DNA from: Stenopsyche tienmushanensis
Lineage: Eukaryota; Arthropoda; Insecta; Trichoptera; Stenopsychidae
NCBI GenBank assembly: GCA_008973525.1
Contig: WACJ01000048.1
Location: 1,364,001 to 1,428,000 of the forward strand
DNA length: 64,000 nt
Direction of reading: 5' to 3'
Shown here: piece by piece, positions 11,135-22,298 of the stretch
Numbering within the stretch: the first letter of the stretch is position 1
Layout: each line of letters starts with the position of its first letter
Made by a program: the position numbers and the translations under genes
Notes under the pieces: generated by a model
What the model saw: only the letters and a program-made list of their open reading frames with translations
Databases searched by the model: none
What the model was told of the DNA's origin: nothing

Positions 11135-11270
11135 CCAAAGTTTCATCGCGATCGGATGAATGACATAGGAATGCATACTCAGCAAACAAACATTACTTAT
11201 AAACAGATATTCATTTTCACATATACGCTCATCCCCTGATTTATAATATAAGATGGGTTCCATCATATAA
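11135..11270 (+). repeat. LINE-3'-end-like repeat (RTE-type appearance)
   Basis: The block AAGTTTCATCGCGATCGGAT followed by GAATGACATAGGA, AGCAAACAAACATT and ATTTTCACATATA is shared in degraded form with 19440-19605 and the tandem units at 36236-36490. The ending resembles 3' ends of RTE-like LINEs seen in insects; family assignment is tentative. Confidence 0.5.
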
Positions 11271-11562
11271 AGAGCGCGTAAGTTAAGTCTTCGATTTCAT
11301 ATCAAATTTGAAGATTCGTTCCGAAAAATTCGCGTAAAAAGATTTGTTTTATTCAAAATGATATTTTTAAAATATACATGTATTGTTTTTATTTAAATTT
11401 TCGCTACTGTCTTCCAGCATTCTAACCATTTCTTATCAGATGAACTTGTCAATTCAAATTGAGAATTAGCGAAAATATCTGAGTTTTCTTGAGCAGGTTT
11501 TTTATTAAAATATCCGTGATTTTTTATTGTGTTGTATTTTTCGTAAGGTCTTTATATATTTC

Positions 11563-11757
11563 TTAATATTTTGCACAAATATTTCGAAGGTTTCTTTGGA
11601 AATTGAGAACACGTTCCGTGTTTGCATCAATTTTGAACAGAATGTTTTCCAATTTTCTTGCTACACGATCCGTTTCGGGTATTAAAATAAGCCTAACAAA
11701 TTCCTCTTCGCTTATAACGTCATCGCTAAATGATTCATCGATATCCTTGCATTGCAA
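11563..11757 (-). CDS. Unrecognised small ORF or terminal exon
   Basis: A minus-strand frame encodes 64 residues, MQCKDIDESFSDDVISEEEF followed by a helix-prone, charged stretch to CAKY-stop. An AATAAA signal lies 35-40 nt after the stop (TTTATT on the + strand at 11523-11528). A T-rich tract then an AG just upstream of DIDESF could be a splice acceptor, making this the last exon of a longer gene. I recognise no family. The composition is more protein-like (acidic, few low-complexity runs) than the neighbouring chance frames, but it could still be chance or a pseudogene. No upstream exon was found. Confidence 0.25.
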   Translation of the reverse strand: MQCKDIDESFSDDVISEEEFVRLILIPETDRVARKLENILFKIDANTERVLNFQRNLRNICAKY

Positions 11758-12332
11758 AATGCATCAAAACAAAAAAATAATATTTCATCGACCGCGTTAA
11801 AGTGAAACCGCGCAAAAAAGTATCGCGTGAATCAGTGGATGATTGTATATATAGATTAAATGTATTTATCGATTTTTATTGTTTTAGTAATGCATGTATT
11901 AAGCATGAAAAATATGTCGTCTGATTTACTATCGTTTTCTAGTCGAAGTCAAGGAATAAAAATTGCATTTTTATAAAATATAATGTTTCTTAAAAGGGAA
12001 TCTTAAATTTATTAGCTGTAAAAGTTTTGATTTGCGCGGAAAATCAAAAAATTCGAATGTGTTTCGGCATTGTTATTAATAATTTCGTAATTGGAATCAA
12101 TCTGTCAGTGATTGAAAGTCACGGATATCATAATACACACTATGCACATATTTACATTGGCAATTGCCAATAAATAGCAAATTGTGCATTAAATTTGTAA
12201 TGCAGACCGTTCAGCAGAAATAAATCGTTTTTCCGATGGTTATTAATATTTGATTAACGGTCTGTTGATGAAAAGTGGACCAACGGTGGTGAAACGAAAA
12301 CAACAATGATTTGTTTCCGAAGACTAATTTAC
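11758..12332. other. Distal upstream region of spook
   Basis: AT-rich upstream DNA. Ecdysteroidogenic regulators could bind here, but I can support no specific site by eye. Confidence 0.4.
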
Positions 12333-12432
12333 AAGCCCTCCCCGCGCTTTGGCTCCTCTCTCGAATCGACGACGATCCTCCTCTTGACTCCCTCCTCTGA
12401 CTCCCTGCTCTGACTCCCTCCTCGCGCTCCCC
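12333..12432 (+). promoter_or_regulatory. Pyrimidine-rich promoter-proximal tract with 13-bp repeats
   Basis: About 100 bp of C/T-rich, locally GC-rich DNA ends just before the TATA box. It holds three TGACTCC units at 12385, 12398 and 12411, exactly 13 bp apart, as TGACTCCCTCCTC-like repeats. The other strand reads GGAGTCA and GAGGAGGG, so binding by GAGA-type or AP-1-like factors is possible; that is inference. Confidence 0.5.
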
Positions 12433-12435
12433 GAC

Positions 12436-12469
12436 TATAAAAGAAGACGGTGGTTGAAAAGTTCTCAGT
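12436..12469 (+). promoter_or_regulatory. Core promoter of spook: TATA box and initiator
   Basis: TATAAAA at 12436-12442 is followed by the arthropod initiator TCAGT at 12465-12469. Its A (12467) is 31 bp from the first T of the TATA box, the standard spacing. The inferred 5' leader (12467-12735) contains no ATG, so the first ATG is the spook start. Confidence 0.75.
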
Positions 12470-12735
12470 GCTTTTTCGACCGGCCGAACGCTGAGGACTC
12501 GTCCACAAGCGATCTGGATCGGATAATCGTCCCCTTATATATATTGTTAAATATATATAATCGTAACATCAAGCATTTAACATCATCGACCAGAGAAAAT
12601 CATCGAATTCCTCGGACCGACGAAGAACCTAGGTCATCTAGGCAATAAATCAATCGATATCTTCGAAATAGTTATAGTGATCATTTGTGAATATTTGGCA
12701 CACACTTATATTCAACAAAAAACGAATTTAGAAAA

Positions 12736-14826
12736 ATGATCGCAATCTTCTTACCCATCGTTCTGATATTGGCGGCGATGTACGCGCTGAGGGTTTGGAA
12801 GTCGACGAAGAGGGAAGACGATACCACCGTCGCCCTCAAGCCACCGGGACCGCGCGCTCTTCCCATCATCGGGAGCTCTTATCTCATCGACGGCTCCAAG
12901 AGTCCCTTCGTCAGCTTCTCGGCCCTGGCCGATAAGTACGGCGATATCTATTCCTTGAAACTGGGATCGACGCCCTGCGTCGTGGTCAGCAGCGTCGCCA
13001 CCATCAGGAACGTCCTCATGCAGAACGGGAAGTTCTTCGGCGGCAGGCCCGACTTCATCAGATACCACAAGCTCTTCGCCGAGGACAGGCAAAACTGTAA
13101 GCATACATTTCATTCATTTCGATCGTGAATCATTCGCGCGCGCTTAAAAAGGTCGCGATTTCAATTTTTGCCAACTCGAAAAGGAGATGAATTCAAATCG
13201 GTAGATCGCTCTCCGATCATATCCGCATTTGTAACAAAAACAAATTGCTCAACGTCGCCAAAATCCTAAAAACATGATAATGCATGCATGACGCACGAGT
13301 CAGATCGCCCGTTTATCGAACGCAATTCGAGATTCGCATGACCCGTTTATATTTTATTCAAATTTCGTCCCAAAATGGAAAATAATTTCACCGAATCCTA
13401 GCATCGTCGCATAAACAACAGTGAAAGCCCCAAATATATTACGCGGCGCTTTCGATTTGAACGCTTGGAAAATGCGGCGAATTCCACCCCAAATTTTATC
13501 GCGTGCTCAATTCGCTTTTTCTTTCTGTCCTCAGCTTTGGCCCTCTGCGACTGGTGCAACTTGCAGATCAAGCGCAGAAACATCGCGAGAAAGCATTGCG
13601 ATCCTCGCCAGCAATCGCCGCTTAGGAAGACAATCTCGGACGTGGCCTCCCTGGAGATGAGGGAGCTCGTCTCGACGCTGCGGGTCAAGTCTGCGGAGGC
13701 CCAGATGCAAGGGCGCGACCTCAAGATCAAACCCATCCTGATGGCCACCTGCCTCAACCTCTTCAGCCAGTACATGTGCTCGATCAGATTCGACATGGAG
13801 CACGACGACGAATTCAAACACGTCGTCCATCTATTCGATAAGATCTTCTGGGAGATCAACCAGGGATACGCGGTGGACTTCTTCCCCTGGCTGCTTCCGT
13901 TCTACGATTCGCACATGAAGAAATTGAGCAATTGGTCGACTGAAATCCGAAGCTTCATTTTGTCGCGCGTCATCAACACCCGCGAGGTGAATTTAGACGA
14001 CGACGAGGAAGAAAAGGACTTCACCGATGCTCTTCTGAAGGCCCTCAAGCACGAAACGCTCTTCACCCGAAACGCAATCATTTTCACGCTGGAAGACTTC
14101 CTCGGCGGTAGTTCCGCTATCGGAAACCTCGTCATGCTTATCTTAGGATTGATTGTTAAAAATCCAGAAGTCGGAGTTAAGATCCAAAGGGAGATCGATG
14201 AAATAACCGGAAGACAGAGGGCTGTAACCGTCGCCGATGCAGATTTGATGCCTTACACGATGGCCACCGTCAGGGAGACCCTCAGATATTCTTCATCGCC
14301 AATCGTACCCCATGTCGCCACAGAAAGCGCAACCGTAGATGGCTATTCGATCGAAAAGGGCACCGTCATATTGATCAACAACTATAAGATAAACATGAAT
14401 GAAGACCTATGGGAAAATCCTACTCAATTTCAACCGGACAGATTCTTGGACAGGACCTACGTCGAGATCAAAACCGAAAGACGTGGATCAGATCACGACT
14501 CGGGCGTCGAATCAGAAAACGAATCCCAAGACAAGAAAACGAAGAAGTATCTTAACGAACCCGAGCCAGTTGTAGAAAGCAAGACTATGAAGAAAGAGAT
14601 CGTATCCCTCAAGAATAACCTCCCGCATTTCATCCCGTTCAGCATAGGCAAGAGGACTTGTTTAGGCAAGGGGCTCGTTATGAATTTCGGTCTCGTCATG
14701 GTGGCCACGATCCTGCAGAACTTCGACCTGTCGTGCAAGCAGCCCGAGACGATAAAGACGTACACGGCATGCGTGGCCCTCCCGCCGGAGACCTACGGCC
14801 TGACCCTGACCCCCAGAAGGTGCTGA
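12736..14826 (+). CDS. spo: Cytochrome P450 CYP307A (spook/spookier), ecdysteroid biosynthesis
   Basis: CDS joins 12736-13096 and 13535-14826, giving 550 residues, the usual CYP307A length. Residues 1-20 are a hydrophobic ER anchor, then a proline hinge PPGPRALPIIG (36-46). SLALCDW follows the splice junction, as in Spook proteins. Helix I reads GGSSAIGN (311-318), lacking the usual acid-threonine pair. The ExxR motif is ETLR (368-371), PDRF is at 421-424, and the haem loop FSIGKRTCLG (489-498) has its ligand at Cys496. A charged linker of about 64 residues separates PDRF from the haem loop. CYP307A enzymes act in the Black Box steps converting 7-dehydrocholesterol toward ketodiol in steroidogenic cells; the exact reaction is unsettled. 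The start is the first ATG after the inferred transcription start. Codons are much more GC-rich than flanking DNA. A1 (spook) versus A2 (spookier) cannot be decided here. No defect is visible. Confidence 0.95.
13097..13534 (+). other. spo: Single intron of spook (438 bp, phase 1)
   Basis: The donor is AACT/GTAAGC at 13097 and the acceptor is CTTTCTGTCCTCAG ending at 13534. The intron splits a serine codon (T/CT), so residue 121 is encoded across the junction and the frame stays open into exon 2. Reading through hits a stop soon after the donor, so splicing is required. Confidence 0.92.
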
Positions 14827-15508
14827 CCTCCCGATTCGAATCGATATAGTTCGCATTTAGCAGAGATGACTTCGGCCGCGGCTCGAATCCTCATCTCTAA
14901 CGACATTACGCTTAGGAGACTTACGCCTCCGATTGGTAGATCGAGTGGCGAGATTTACTAGAGCCGACGCATTTCTAAAGGTACTTTGACACATACCAAA
15001 GCAGCGGAAAGATTTTAGCCATTTAATTGCAATTCAAAGAGTCAGCGCGATTAGAGTATTATAAAATGGAAGCCAGTGCCAACATAATTTTAGTTCGACT
15101 GTTAATTTTATTAGGGGCGAGAGGAAAAAAAGTACGAAACGTCAATCGAAAATTATATATTTATTCCGCACAGTAATGCTACATTTTTGCGTCATCTTTC
15201 AAATACCGACCATTTCGTCGGAATACAAATGTACAACCATTTTTATTGCACGAATCGACAGAAAAATTGATTGTATTTGTTTATGTAACGTAGTAATACT
15301 ATTTTTGTCCAAAGAAGATAAAATGTAATTTATTTCTATTAAACTTAAAACGAACATTGTATATATCCAATAATTCAACTTATATTAAATATATATTTAT
15401 ATATAATACATGCACGTATATATATATATTTTATATTGTATACAATTGTATATTTTAACTATTTTTATCATTGTATTTATTGATTATAGTTAAGCTTATG
15501 AAAATAAA
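14827..15508 (+). other. spo: 3' region of spook
   Basis: The sequence becomes AT-rich after the stop. A clear AATAAA is at 15503-15508, which would give a 3' UTR of about 680 nt; nearer variant signals cannot be excluded. A long AT dinucleotide-rich stretch lies at about 15370-15450. Confidence 0.45.
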
Positions 15509-17346
15509 TAGTATAAATGGGTATATGTTTGTAATTTATAGCAACACATTTATATGTTGTACATTGAGTAATGTTTGTAGAAGTTCATGAAATATATTTT
15601 GAAAAATAATTTTGAACGCATTTTATATTTATTACTTTGAAAACGAAGCGCATTTATGCTGATTAAATACACCATCGTACAAAAAAATATATTGAAAAAT
15701 ATGCAGGAATTATAATAGACACGTTGTCGCAAATTCGGCTGTTTGAGAGTTTCAATATGCCATAATAACTCTTATACTCAAATGAATAAGTTATCGATGT
15801 TTGAATATCAAAAGCTGAAAATATAATGCACAAATGGAGTATATTAAACACGTTTGTTAATATAAAATATAGGCATTTTGAAGACTGGAAAACTTCAAGA
15901 TAGAACTGATAAGATATTTATGACATGGCAATTTTTTAATAGTCTTAAATAAGGTAAAACCATGAAATAGAATGAAAAATGTCACGTTTTACATACAATG
16001 TGGCTGAAATTAAATAAACCAGCTTAATCATGTAGCGACACCTTGGAGCTTCGGGAGGTCAAATAAGAAATATACGACGAACAAAAGCGCTTAAGATCAT
16101 GAACATACATTTGAGAAGAATTCAGATAATGCTGAAATGAAAAATAATAGATGGAATTATCCAGGATCTAACCATAACGACATCCAGCCGCATCCCTTCG
16201 CTCGAAAATCCCACATATATTTGAAAATTGCTTAAACAGTCCATGTGCTTAAGTCCACGTCCAGACTATAACACCAGGTCGTTTACCATATATTTTTATT
16301 TATGTATATTTCACATAAATAATTTAAAGGATTGGCTGTCGTGCGACGTCTATAATTTATTTTAATATATCTCTACTTGAAATAACAAGGAATATGGCGT
16401 ATTTTTTATCCATCTAACGTTAAAGGTACTGAATTGCAACGATTACTGTACAACTTGAAATTTACATACATGCGTAAACAAAACCCGTATCAATGAGGGG
16501 CAACCGATTCACTTCATTCATGTAATGGAAGCACTACAAAAAACAGGCCTATTATAATAAACACAACAGACGAGGGAAGTTTCTCAAATCGAGATAAAAA
16601 TATATAAACAAATTATGGGCAATCGAAAAAAACCTAATGGACAAAATAATTGATAATAATGCAGTAAATTGGTCTTAACGAGACGAAAAGTAAAACTCCA
16701 AGCGGCAATTGGATGGAAAGAGAGGAAGGATCGTTTTTATTCCCTCTGTCGCATGCATGCATACAAAGACACGCTATGCGCATGCGCTGTGCCACCTCTA
16801 CTGTATGTATACATAAAGCAACTAGTAAAACTTTTTATATATGACACAAACATAGTTGATAATTTTATATTCAATTGATAGTGCAAACCTTTACAAAATG
16901 CCAAGAAAAGTGTCAATAAGTACATTGAAAAGAAGTAGAGAATATGGAACCGGGTAAAAATCGTAAGCCACCAATTTAAATGACCAGATCAAAGCAAAAT
17001 CATTTGGTTTTGAAGGATTCTTAATTGCCTATGACGAATGTACCTTAATTAACATATTTCTTCGTGTTTGCAGGATTTCAACATTGTAGCTACAAGGCTT
17101 TTTGGCACTATTACAAAAATCATACATGTGTGTTGTCATATGTCAAAAAAATAATTTATTTCATAAGATGCTGAGGCTTAAGTAAGTTAAAATTTCCTTC
17201 TTTCGTAAGCAAATTATAATGCGAATATTTCGGTTTTTCTTACTACACCGGGTACTTCGGTTAACTCTTCTGGAGTTTGAAAGAAGAATTAGTACATATA
17301 TACTCAAGGTTTTCTGATCCAACATATCCCAAAAAAACATTTAATT
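15509..17346. other. AT-rich intergenic DNA; partial repeat near 16.74-16.86 kb
   Basis: No gene is supported. About 16740-16860 (CGCATGCATGCATAC, then AAAGCAACTAGTA and ACACAAACA) resembles the repeat at 63060-63180. The rest is unassigned. Confidence 0.45.
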
Positions 17347-17450
17347 TGGAGCATAAAATATTTCACCTGAAATTTGACAGTTAAACTTGAATTGAAAAGT
17401 TTCGACTTGAAAAGAAAAAAGGTTTAACTTGACGTAAAAATACTCCATGA
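17347..17450 (-). repeat. Solo arm of the CAAGTTAAAC foldback family (inverted)
   Basis: The reverse complement carries CGTCAAGTTAAACC, then TTTTCAAGTC and TTCAAGTTTAACTG, then a TCAGGTGAAAT-like end, matching the left arm of 2531-2906 with more mismatches. Confidence 0.55.
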
Positions 17451-19439
17451 AAATTTGAAGCTTATTTTAAGGCCCACTCATATTTAAACATTTTTTTTAT
17501 TTTGACCCATGTTAGCCTTAAAGTTTGACATACACAATCTACAGAATCCATGATATTGTAGTTTATCAAAAAAAAAAATTCTAATGTCACGTTTGTCTTC
17601 TCCGTCAAGTTTATTAATTAAATTTCGGAAAGTTCAACGCAGACAATAAGCTTTAAAACTTAACATTATGCCTTTATACATTGTTTGGATTAAAAAAAAG
17701 TTTTATTTGGTGGCAGGAAAACCACTTTTACTGGAAAACATTCTGTCAAATAAAAAAAAGACTTCATTCAACAAGCAGTGGTTTTAATGTAAAATCTCCA
17801 TTCGCGTTACCACCCAATAAAAGTGGGTATTTTAGTCTAAAATTAAAAAAAAATTTTTGAAAACATGTTTTCAATTGTTTAGGCATTTAATTTTTTTTTA
17901 ATTTTGTGAAAAAAAAATACGAAATAAGGGGCTATTACAACCTGAAAGTTGGTTTTATTTTGGTTTTGTTGGTTGGAATTGTGTCAACCAGGACAAGTCC
18001 CCTTTTTTTACCCCACCCCCCTTCATTTTACAAGCCTATAACTTTTTTTGTATATTTTGAAAATGTTAAAACTACAGTAATAATATGTTTTGGGTTTTTT
18101 TTATCGAATTTGGAAAAAAACGCCCAAAATTTGTGCCTCTAGAATAAAAATACTGGTAGTTCTTCAACTAAATTATTTAAGTTACAAAAAAATTATAAAA
18201 AATACAAAAAAAAATCATAATTATAATCTGAAAAATTAGAGGACAAAATCTAATCATTCAAAATGGTCATCTATATTGATGATAACCCTATAAATACCGG
18301 ACGCATAGATATTGACTATTTTTAAAAAATCTTTAAAAAAATTTTTTTTGGCAGTAGTTTAATATATACACATATTTTTGTATACAAATGATTTTTATGC
18401 ACTTATATATAATATGGGTGCATTTGCTGTTGTAAATATATATTTTGCTATTGGAAATCAATGTATTCATAAACGTCATCCAAAAATACAAATGCGTAAA
18501 ATAAAAAGAGTTTAAAGTTTCCCGCAAAATATGTGCTAACTTCAGTGTCGAAAGGGGGAGAGTAATTAAACCTAACTCCTTTAGAAGTCCCAATTTTTGA
18601 GTCGTGAGTCTCAGTCAAGAAAATATGATTTCTGCTTGTTCTTGATATAACCTTGGCCATGCTAGAGGAAGATGCTTATTGTCATCTGTAGTCTCGCAGC
18701 TGGTTATCTAAATTAAGCTTTGAAACTAAGAATTACATAAAAAATACATATAAAAAGACATAAAAAATCTAAATTCCATAATGCACAAATACAAATTGAT
18801 TGCACTTCTCCTGTCAGTAGAAAACAAAATGCAAAATAATATTATAGGTGTTGTAAAACGTGTAAAAATGGGCCAAACGCGTACAAATATTTATGAGATT
18901 CATAAATATTTTGACGCTGTTTTGGATTAGATCCAGACAATTTTTGATGGGAAAAAAATAAAGATCTCCACGGATGTCCCTCCGCTTTGGTTGAATATGG
19001 ATGAACGACATTGAAATATGGCGACAGATATCGATACACGACCAGACCCAATAAACAAGGGACCATGCAATATTCAACGAAATCAGCAATGCACCCGGTC
19101 GACCATTCAAGATCACCAGCTCCTATCAAAACAAATATTTATCATAAAATGAAGATAAAATCAAAAATTCAATAAATACTAACAATATTGCATACATCTT
19201 AATCTGGTGAATCAATTGGCATAAGAAAAAAAGTAATGTGATTTATTTATCATTAGCGAGTGTTACAGTTACGTGATTTATTGCTTGACGTCACGTGTAG
19301 CGCGGGTTGAAGGACTGGGATCCAAAAACATGCACGCGTTCGCTCTCGCTTCGAAGATCGACTGTCTCCTCCTCTCTCCATCGTCGCGACGCCAATATGC
19401 GCTAACATGGTGCATCCGCTAAACGTCTCACAAAACCAA
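17451..19439. other. AT-rich intergenic DNA, no gene seen
   Basis: Long A and T runs. Overlapping minus-strand frames at 18814-19129 (95-100 codons) have no recognisable motif. Confidence 0.5.
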
Positions 19440-19605
19440 CTGCGTGCACAAACAATATTTGTACTGATTCAAAAACATTTACAAAGATGTGCACAACAAC
19501 TCTTTAAAGTTTCATCGTAATCAGATACATGGTATAGGAGCATATACAAGACAAACTAACTAACAGACACACCACAAACAGACATTAATTTTCATAAATA
19601 TATAA
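19440..19605 (+). repeat. LINE-3'-end-like repeat, second copy
   Basis: It starts CAACTGCGTGCACAAACAAT and continues to AAAGTTTCATCGTAATCAGAT and CAGACATTAATTTTCATAAA. The first block matches 35980-35998, where a jockey-like LINE later inserted. This copy shows the uninterrupted state of that target. Confidence 0.55.
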
Positions 19606-19639
19606 TTTTTTATCATTATAGTTTGACGAAGTGTCATAA

Positions 19640-19885
19640 GGGCCGTAGGGAACATCTTCCGTCTCTTTTCAGGTGCAATGTGTTATTTTAACAGCGCCAT
19701 CTCTTGCGGCCCTACGGAGACATTGCACCTGCATACCGACGGATCGCTTCTTGCGCGTGTATCGTTGCCGGTTGGGTAGTGACTTGCAGGAGGCGGGAGT
19801 CGGGAGAGTCATCGGTTAGCCTTGGCTGCGGGAAGTCGTCCCTCCTGCAGCCAGATCTCTCTCTCGCGTGGAATAAATAGTTATT
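19640..19885 (+). repeat. Repeat family C, copy 1
   Basis: It is the inverted counterpart of 43445-43675. Shared blocks are GGTGCAATGTGTTATTTTAA, CAGCGCCATCTCTTG, GTTGCCGGTTGGGT, TTAGCCTTGGCTGCGG and CTCCTGCAGCCAGAT. No coding frame has known similarity. Confidence 0.75.
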
Positions 19886-20050
19886 TAGAGAAGAGAGTCT
19901 TTCTATTTTACAATAGGCTTTCATATCCACTACTATCAAAATTATGTTGCCTTTCTTCGTTTATTTTTAATCTAGTTTTTAACAATTTCATGTTAACAAC
20001 ATCAATTTTTAACATCATTCATCCATCAGAAGATGCACCTCGCACATGCA

Positions 20051-20090
20051 CAGTATATTATGGTCACATGCGAGTGACCATAATATACTG
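20051..20090. repeat. Perfect 17-bp hairpin with 6-nt loop
   Basis: CAGTATATTATGGTCAC (20051-20067) and its exact reverse complement (20074-20090) flank a loop ATGCGA. It could be a terminal hairpin of a mobile element or a decayed small MITE. No gene lies close enough for a terminator role to be argued. Confidence 0.8.
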
Positions 20091-20334
20091 ATGTATAACA
20101 AGCAACCGGTCAAGTTCCATAACGAATAACTACTGGCAGTTACTGCATTAAAATCAAAAGTGGAAGATCGATATTTTTTTGATCTGTCTTCGATCTCCCA
20201 TTTTTATTTTTAAAATAAGGCTTTGTTAATAAAAAAAAAATCTCACATTAAATTCATACAAAAAAGATTTTAATATGTTCTCTGTAAATGTTGTTTACTT
20301 AACCCCTCAAAGAGGTAAGACACAATGTTGTGTC

Positions 20335-20730
20335 CGAATTCCAGTGATTCAGAAAGAGCATTCTTACACGTTGAGCTCAGAGACAGACAGAAATAGTGAG
20401 CTTTTGCTCGTTGAGTTTGAATAGAAACAAAGACGGAGAGAATATCTTACATACATTGTACGATTGTATAGATCGTTAACCCAAATTTATCGACTAACAA
20501 TGATATGTGAATGATATAATGAATCGATTTCAAGTGTATTGCTTATGTTTACTTGAAGAAATGACCGAATATTGTGTGCTATCGACAGTGTTTATTTATT
20601 TATGTACAAGCTTCATACATGTTGCGACGGTCTTGATAGATAAGTGGATTTTTACGGACGATAAATGGCGGACAAGCAAATATAGCATCTAAGATTAGGA
20701 AGATTTTAAATTAGCTCACTACTCACGCTA
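20335..20730 (+). repeat. Repeat family A, copy 4 (long form)
   Basis: It starts with CGAATTCCAGTGATTC (20335-20350), the terminal motif that is inverted at both ends of the 55.8 kb copy. It then runs through GAAATGACCGAATATTGTG and TTTATTTATGTACAAGCTTC to an AACTCACTACTCA-type end. No right terminal inverse is visible. Confidence 0.75.
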
Positions 20731-21466
20731 AGGGTTAATGAGGTCCACTTCTGAGGTTCATTTCCATATATAATAATACCGAAAAATCCTGTTCATCTAA
20801 ATATATAATCAAATCTGAAAATAACCCCAAGTTTGTGAGTTTAATAATTTGCTGACCCCTGGTGATCACTACGGATTCGCGAACCCCAGTTTAAGAACAT
20901 ATGCTTAAAATGAATTTTACGTTTAACCATTTAACTGCCAACAAATTGAGAGAAACTGCATACAAATTTATTTAAATTATATATTTTTACCACATGATCT
21001 CCTGCGGGATCATTTACGGCTTTTGGCCATTTCTTGGTCAGGATTGTCAAAACACACGATTAATATTTTGTTATGAAATTTTTTTTTTTCTATATTGTAT
21101 ACATGCCATTAAAATTGATTGCTTATTTGGGTTGTCTCAATTTGCTAAAATACTAATAAGAACAGTTTTTTACTAGGCATTTTGACCAATACATCTCAAA
21201 GTATGATAGATTCAGTTACGTAGCAAAGATCATTCAATGGGAAGCCCTGATGATCAAAAATGGAAACATTATGATCCACTAAAATGTGAAGACATTTTTG
21301 GATTCATAGATATGTGTGTAAAAATATCTTTTTAACTTCATTAAAAATCCTTGTTGTTTCTATATAAATAATCATTTATTAAAAAAAATAGAATTACATT
21401 CATAACATTCATCAGAATTTTCATCCGGACTGAACTAAATTGTATTTATGAATCAATGAAAATATT
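20731..21466. other. Intergenic, no gene seen
   Basis: AT-rich, only a 60-codon frame without similarity. Confidence 0.5.
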
Positions 21467-21472
21467 TTTATT
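21467..21472 (-). terminator. Polyadenylation signal AATAAA of the secreted-protein gene
   Basis: TTTATT on the + strand, about 50 nt after the stop at 21521, at the expected distance. A second TTTATT lies near 21374. Confidence 0.55.
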
Positions 21473-21520
21473 TCATTTATATATATAGATAATAGATAAA
21501 TTCATTAAGCAGGTTTGAAA

Positions 21521-22050
21521 TTATGCCGGCCTGAATTCCAAAATATTTGTATCATCACGCAACCAAGTTATCATTTGGTCTCTTAATACGTTAACACAAT
21601 TACAATGATCAAATATGCTATCCTCATCTTGACATATTGACATTTTGTCGAACACTTCCAAATCGTCATACATCTTGAATTTGAATAATTTGAGCGTTTC
21701 TTTGAGAGTCTCGTTACCCGCGGGAGCGATAATCTCTTCCACTTCATCCAAAACCTGGAAAAACTCATCCAGCTTATTGTTTTCTTCGATCCACGATTCG
21801 CGGTCTTCATCGCTGAGACTCAGACACTCCGCTGGGATTTCAGACGACTCCAAAATGGGTAAACCATTGAGCTTGATTTCACATCTGGTGAATTCCGCAT
21901 TGGAAAAGCATGCGAAACCCAACACTATCAACAACGACACCTGAACCACAAAAACAAACAAAGGCATCGATCATTTGTTGATAAATTGTCGACATGGAAA
22001 ATCTTTCAGAGTATTTAATAAATGTCACAAACCTTCGTTGTCGCCTTCAT
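21521..22050 (-). CDS. Small secreted protein, function unknown (two exons)
   Basis: Proposed CDS joins 22050-22033 (MKATTK) and 21940-21521, giving 145 residues. The donor is AAG/GTTTGT and the acceptor follows a T-rich tract (TTTTTGTGGTTCAG); the intron is 92 bp. Splicing creates a classic signal peptide: basic start, hydrophobic VSLLIVLGFACF (7-18), likely cleavage after SNA (21). The mature part is acidic, probably helical, with five cysteines (26, 45, 109, 119, 121), the last two as CNC, and one NET glycosylation sequon near 82. An AATAAA lies about 50 nt after the stop. An unspliced ATG at 21967 would also give a hydrophobic start (148 residues), but the splice sites fit better. I do not recognise the family. 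The cysteine spacing is not that of a classical odorant-binding protein. GATA-type AGATAAGATA sits upstream, near 22117-22126. Confidence 0.7.
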
Positions 22051-22263
22051 TTTTCCGATTCTTAATCTTTGTATATCGTCGACGATAATGCAGTATTAGT
22101 CATGGGTGTCGTTGGTTGTGTATATCTTATCTATCTAATAGATAACTACACCAGTGTATTTAAAATATATATATTGTATCTGTGCTTTAGAATTTAAATC
22201 AAAACCAAATTGATAATCAGTTTTAAATACACTAAAATATTGACGTTTCTGTGTTTTATAAAT

Positions 22264-22298
22264 CAGGGCTTCAAATCGAAACTGAATCGAAAACCGGT
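22264..22298 (+). mobile_element. hAT-like left terminus beside the mariner
   Basis: CAGGGCTTCAAATCG then AACTGAATCGAAAACCGG has the CAGGG start common in hAT termini and resembles CAGGGCTTCGAACGGG at 37221. The mariner begins immediately after. Sequence on its other side (23084-23160: TTTTGTTTAGCTTAT, CTGG, TTTCCTAGT) resembles 47574-47655, another AACCG-flanked element, so the mariner probably inserted into a hAT-like MITE. Confidence 0.45.

Noticed and set aside
12751..13113. 120-codon minus-strand frame over spook exon 1
   Set aside because: It is the antisense shadow of a GC-rich, strongly biased coding exon; no independent motif.
13465..13534. Upstream extension of the second spook frame from an ATG at 13465
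   Set aside because: This stretch is intron: a pyrimidine tract and CAG acceptor end at 13534, and Spook homology starts right after it.
13398..13859. 153-codon minus-strand frame over spook exon 2 and intron
   Set aside because: Antisense of the P450 coding region, spanning its intron; no motif of its own.
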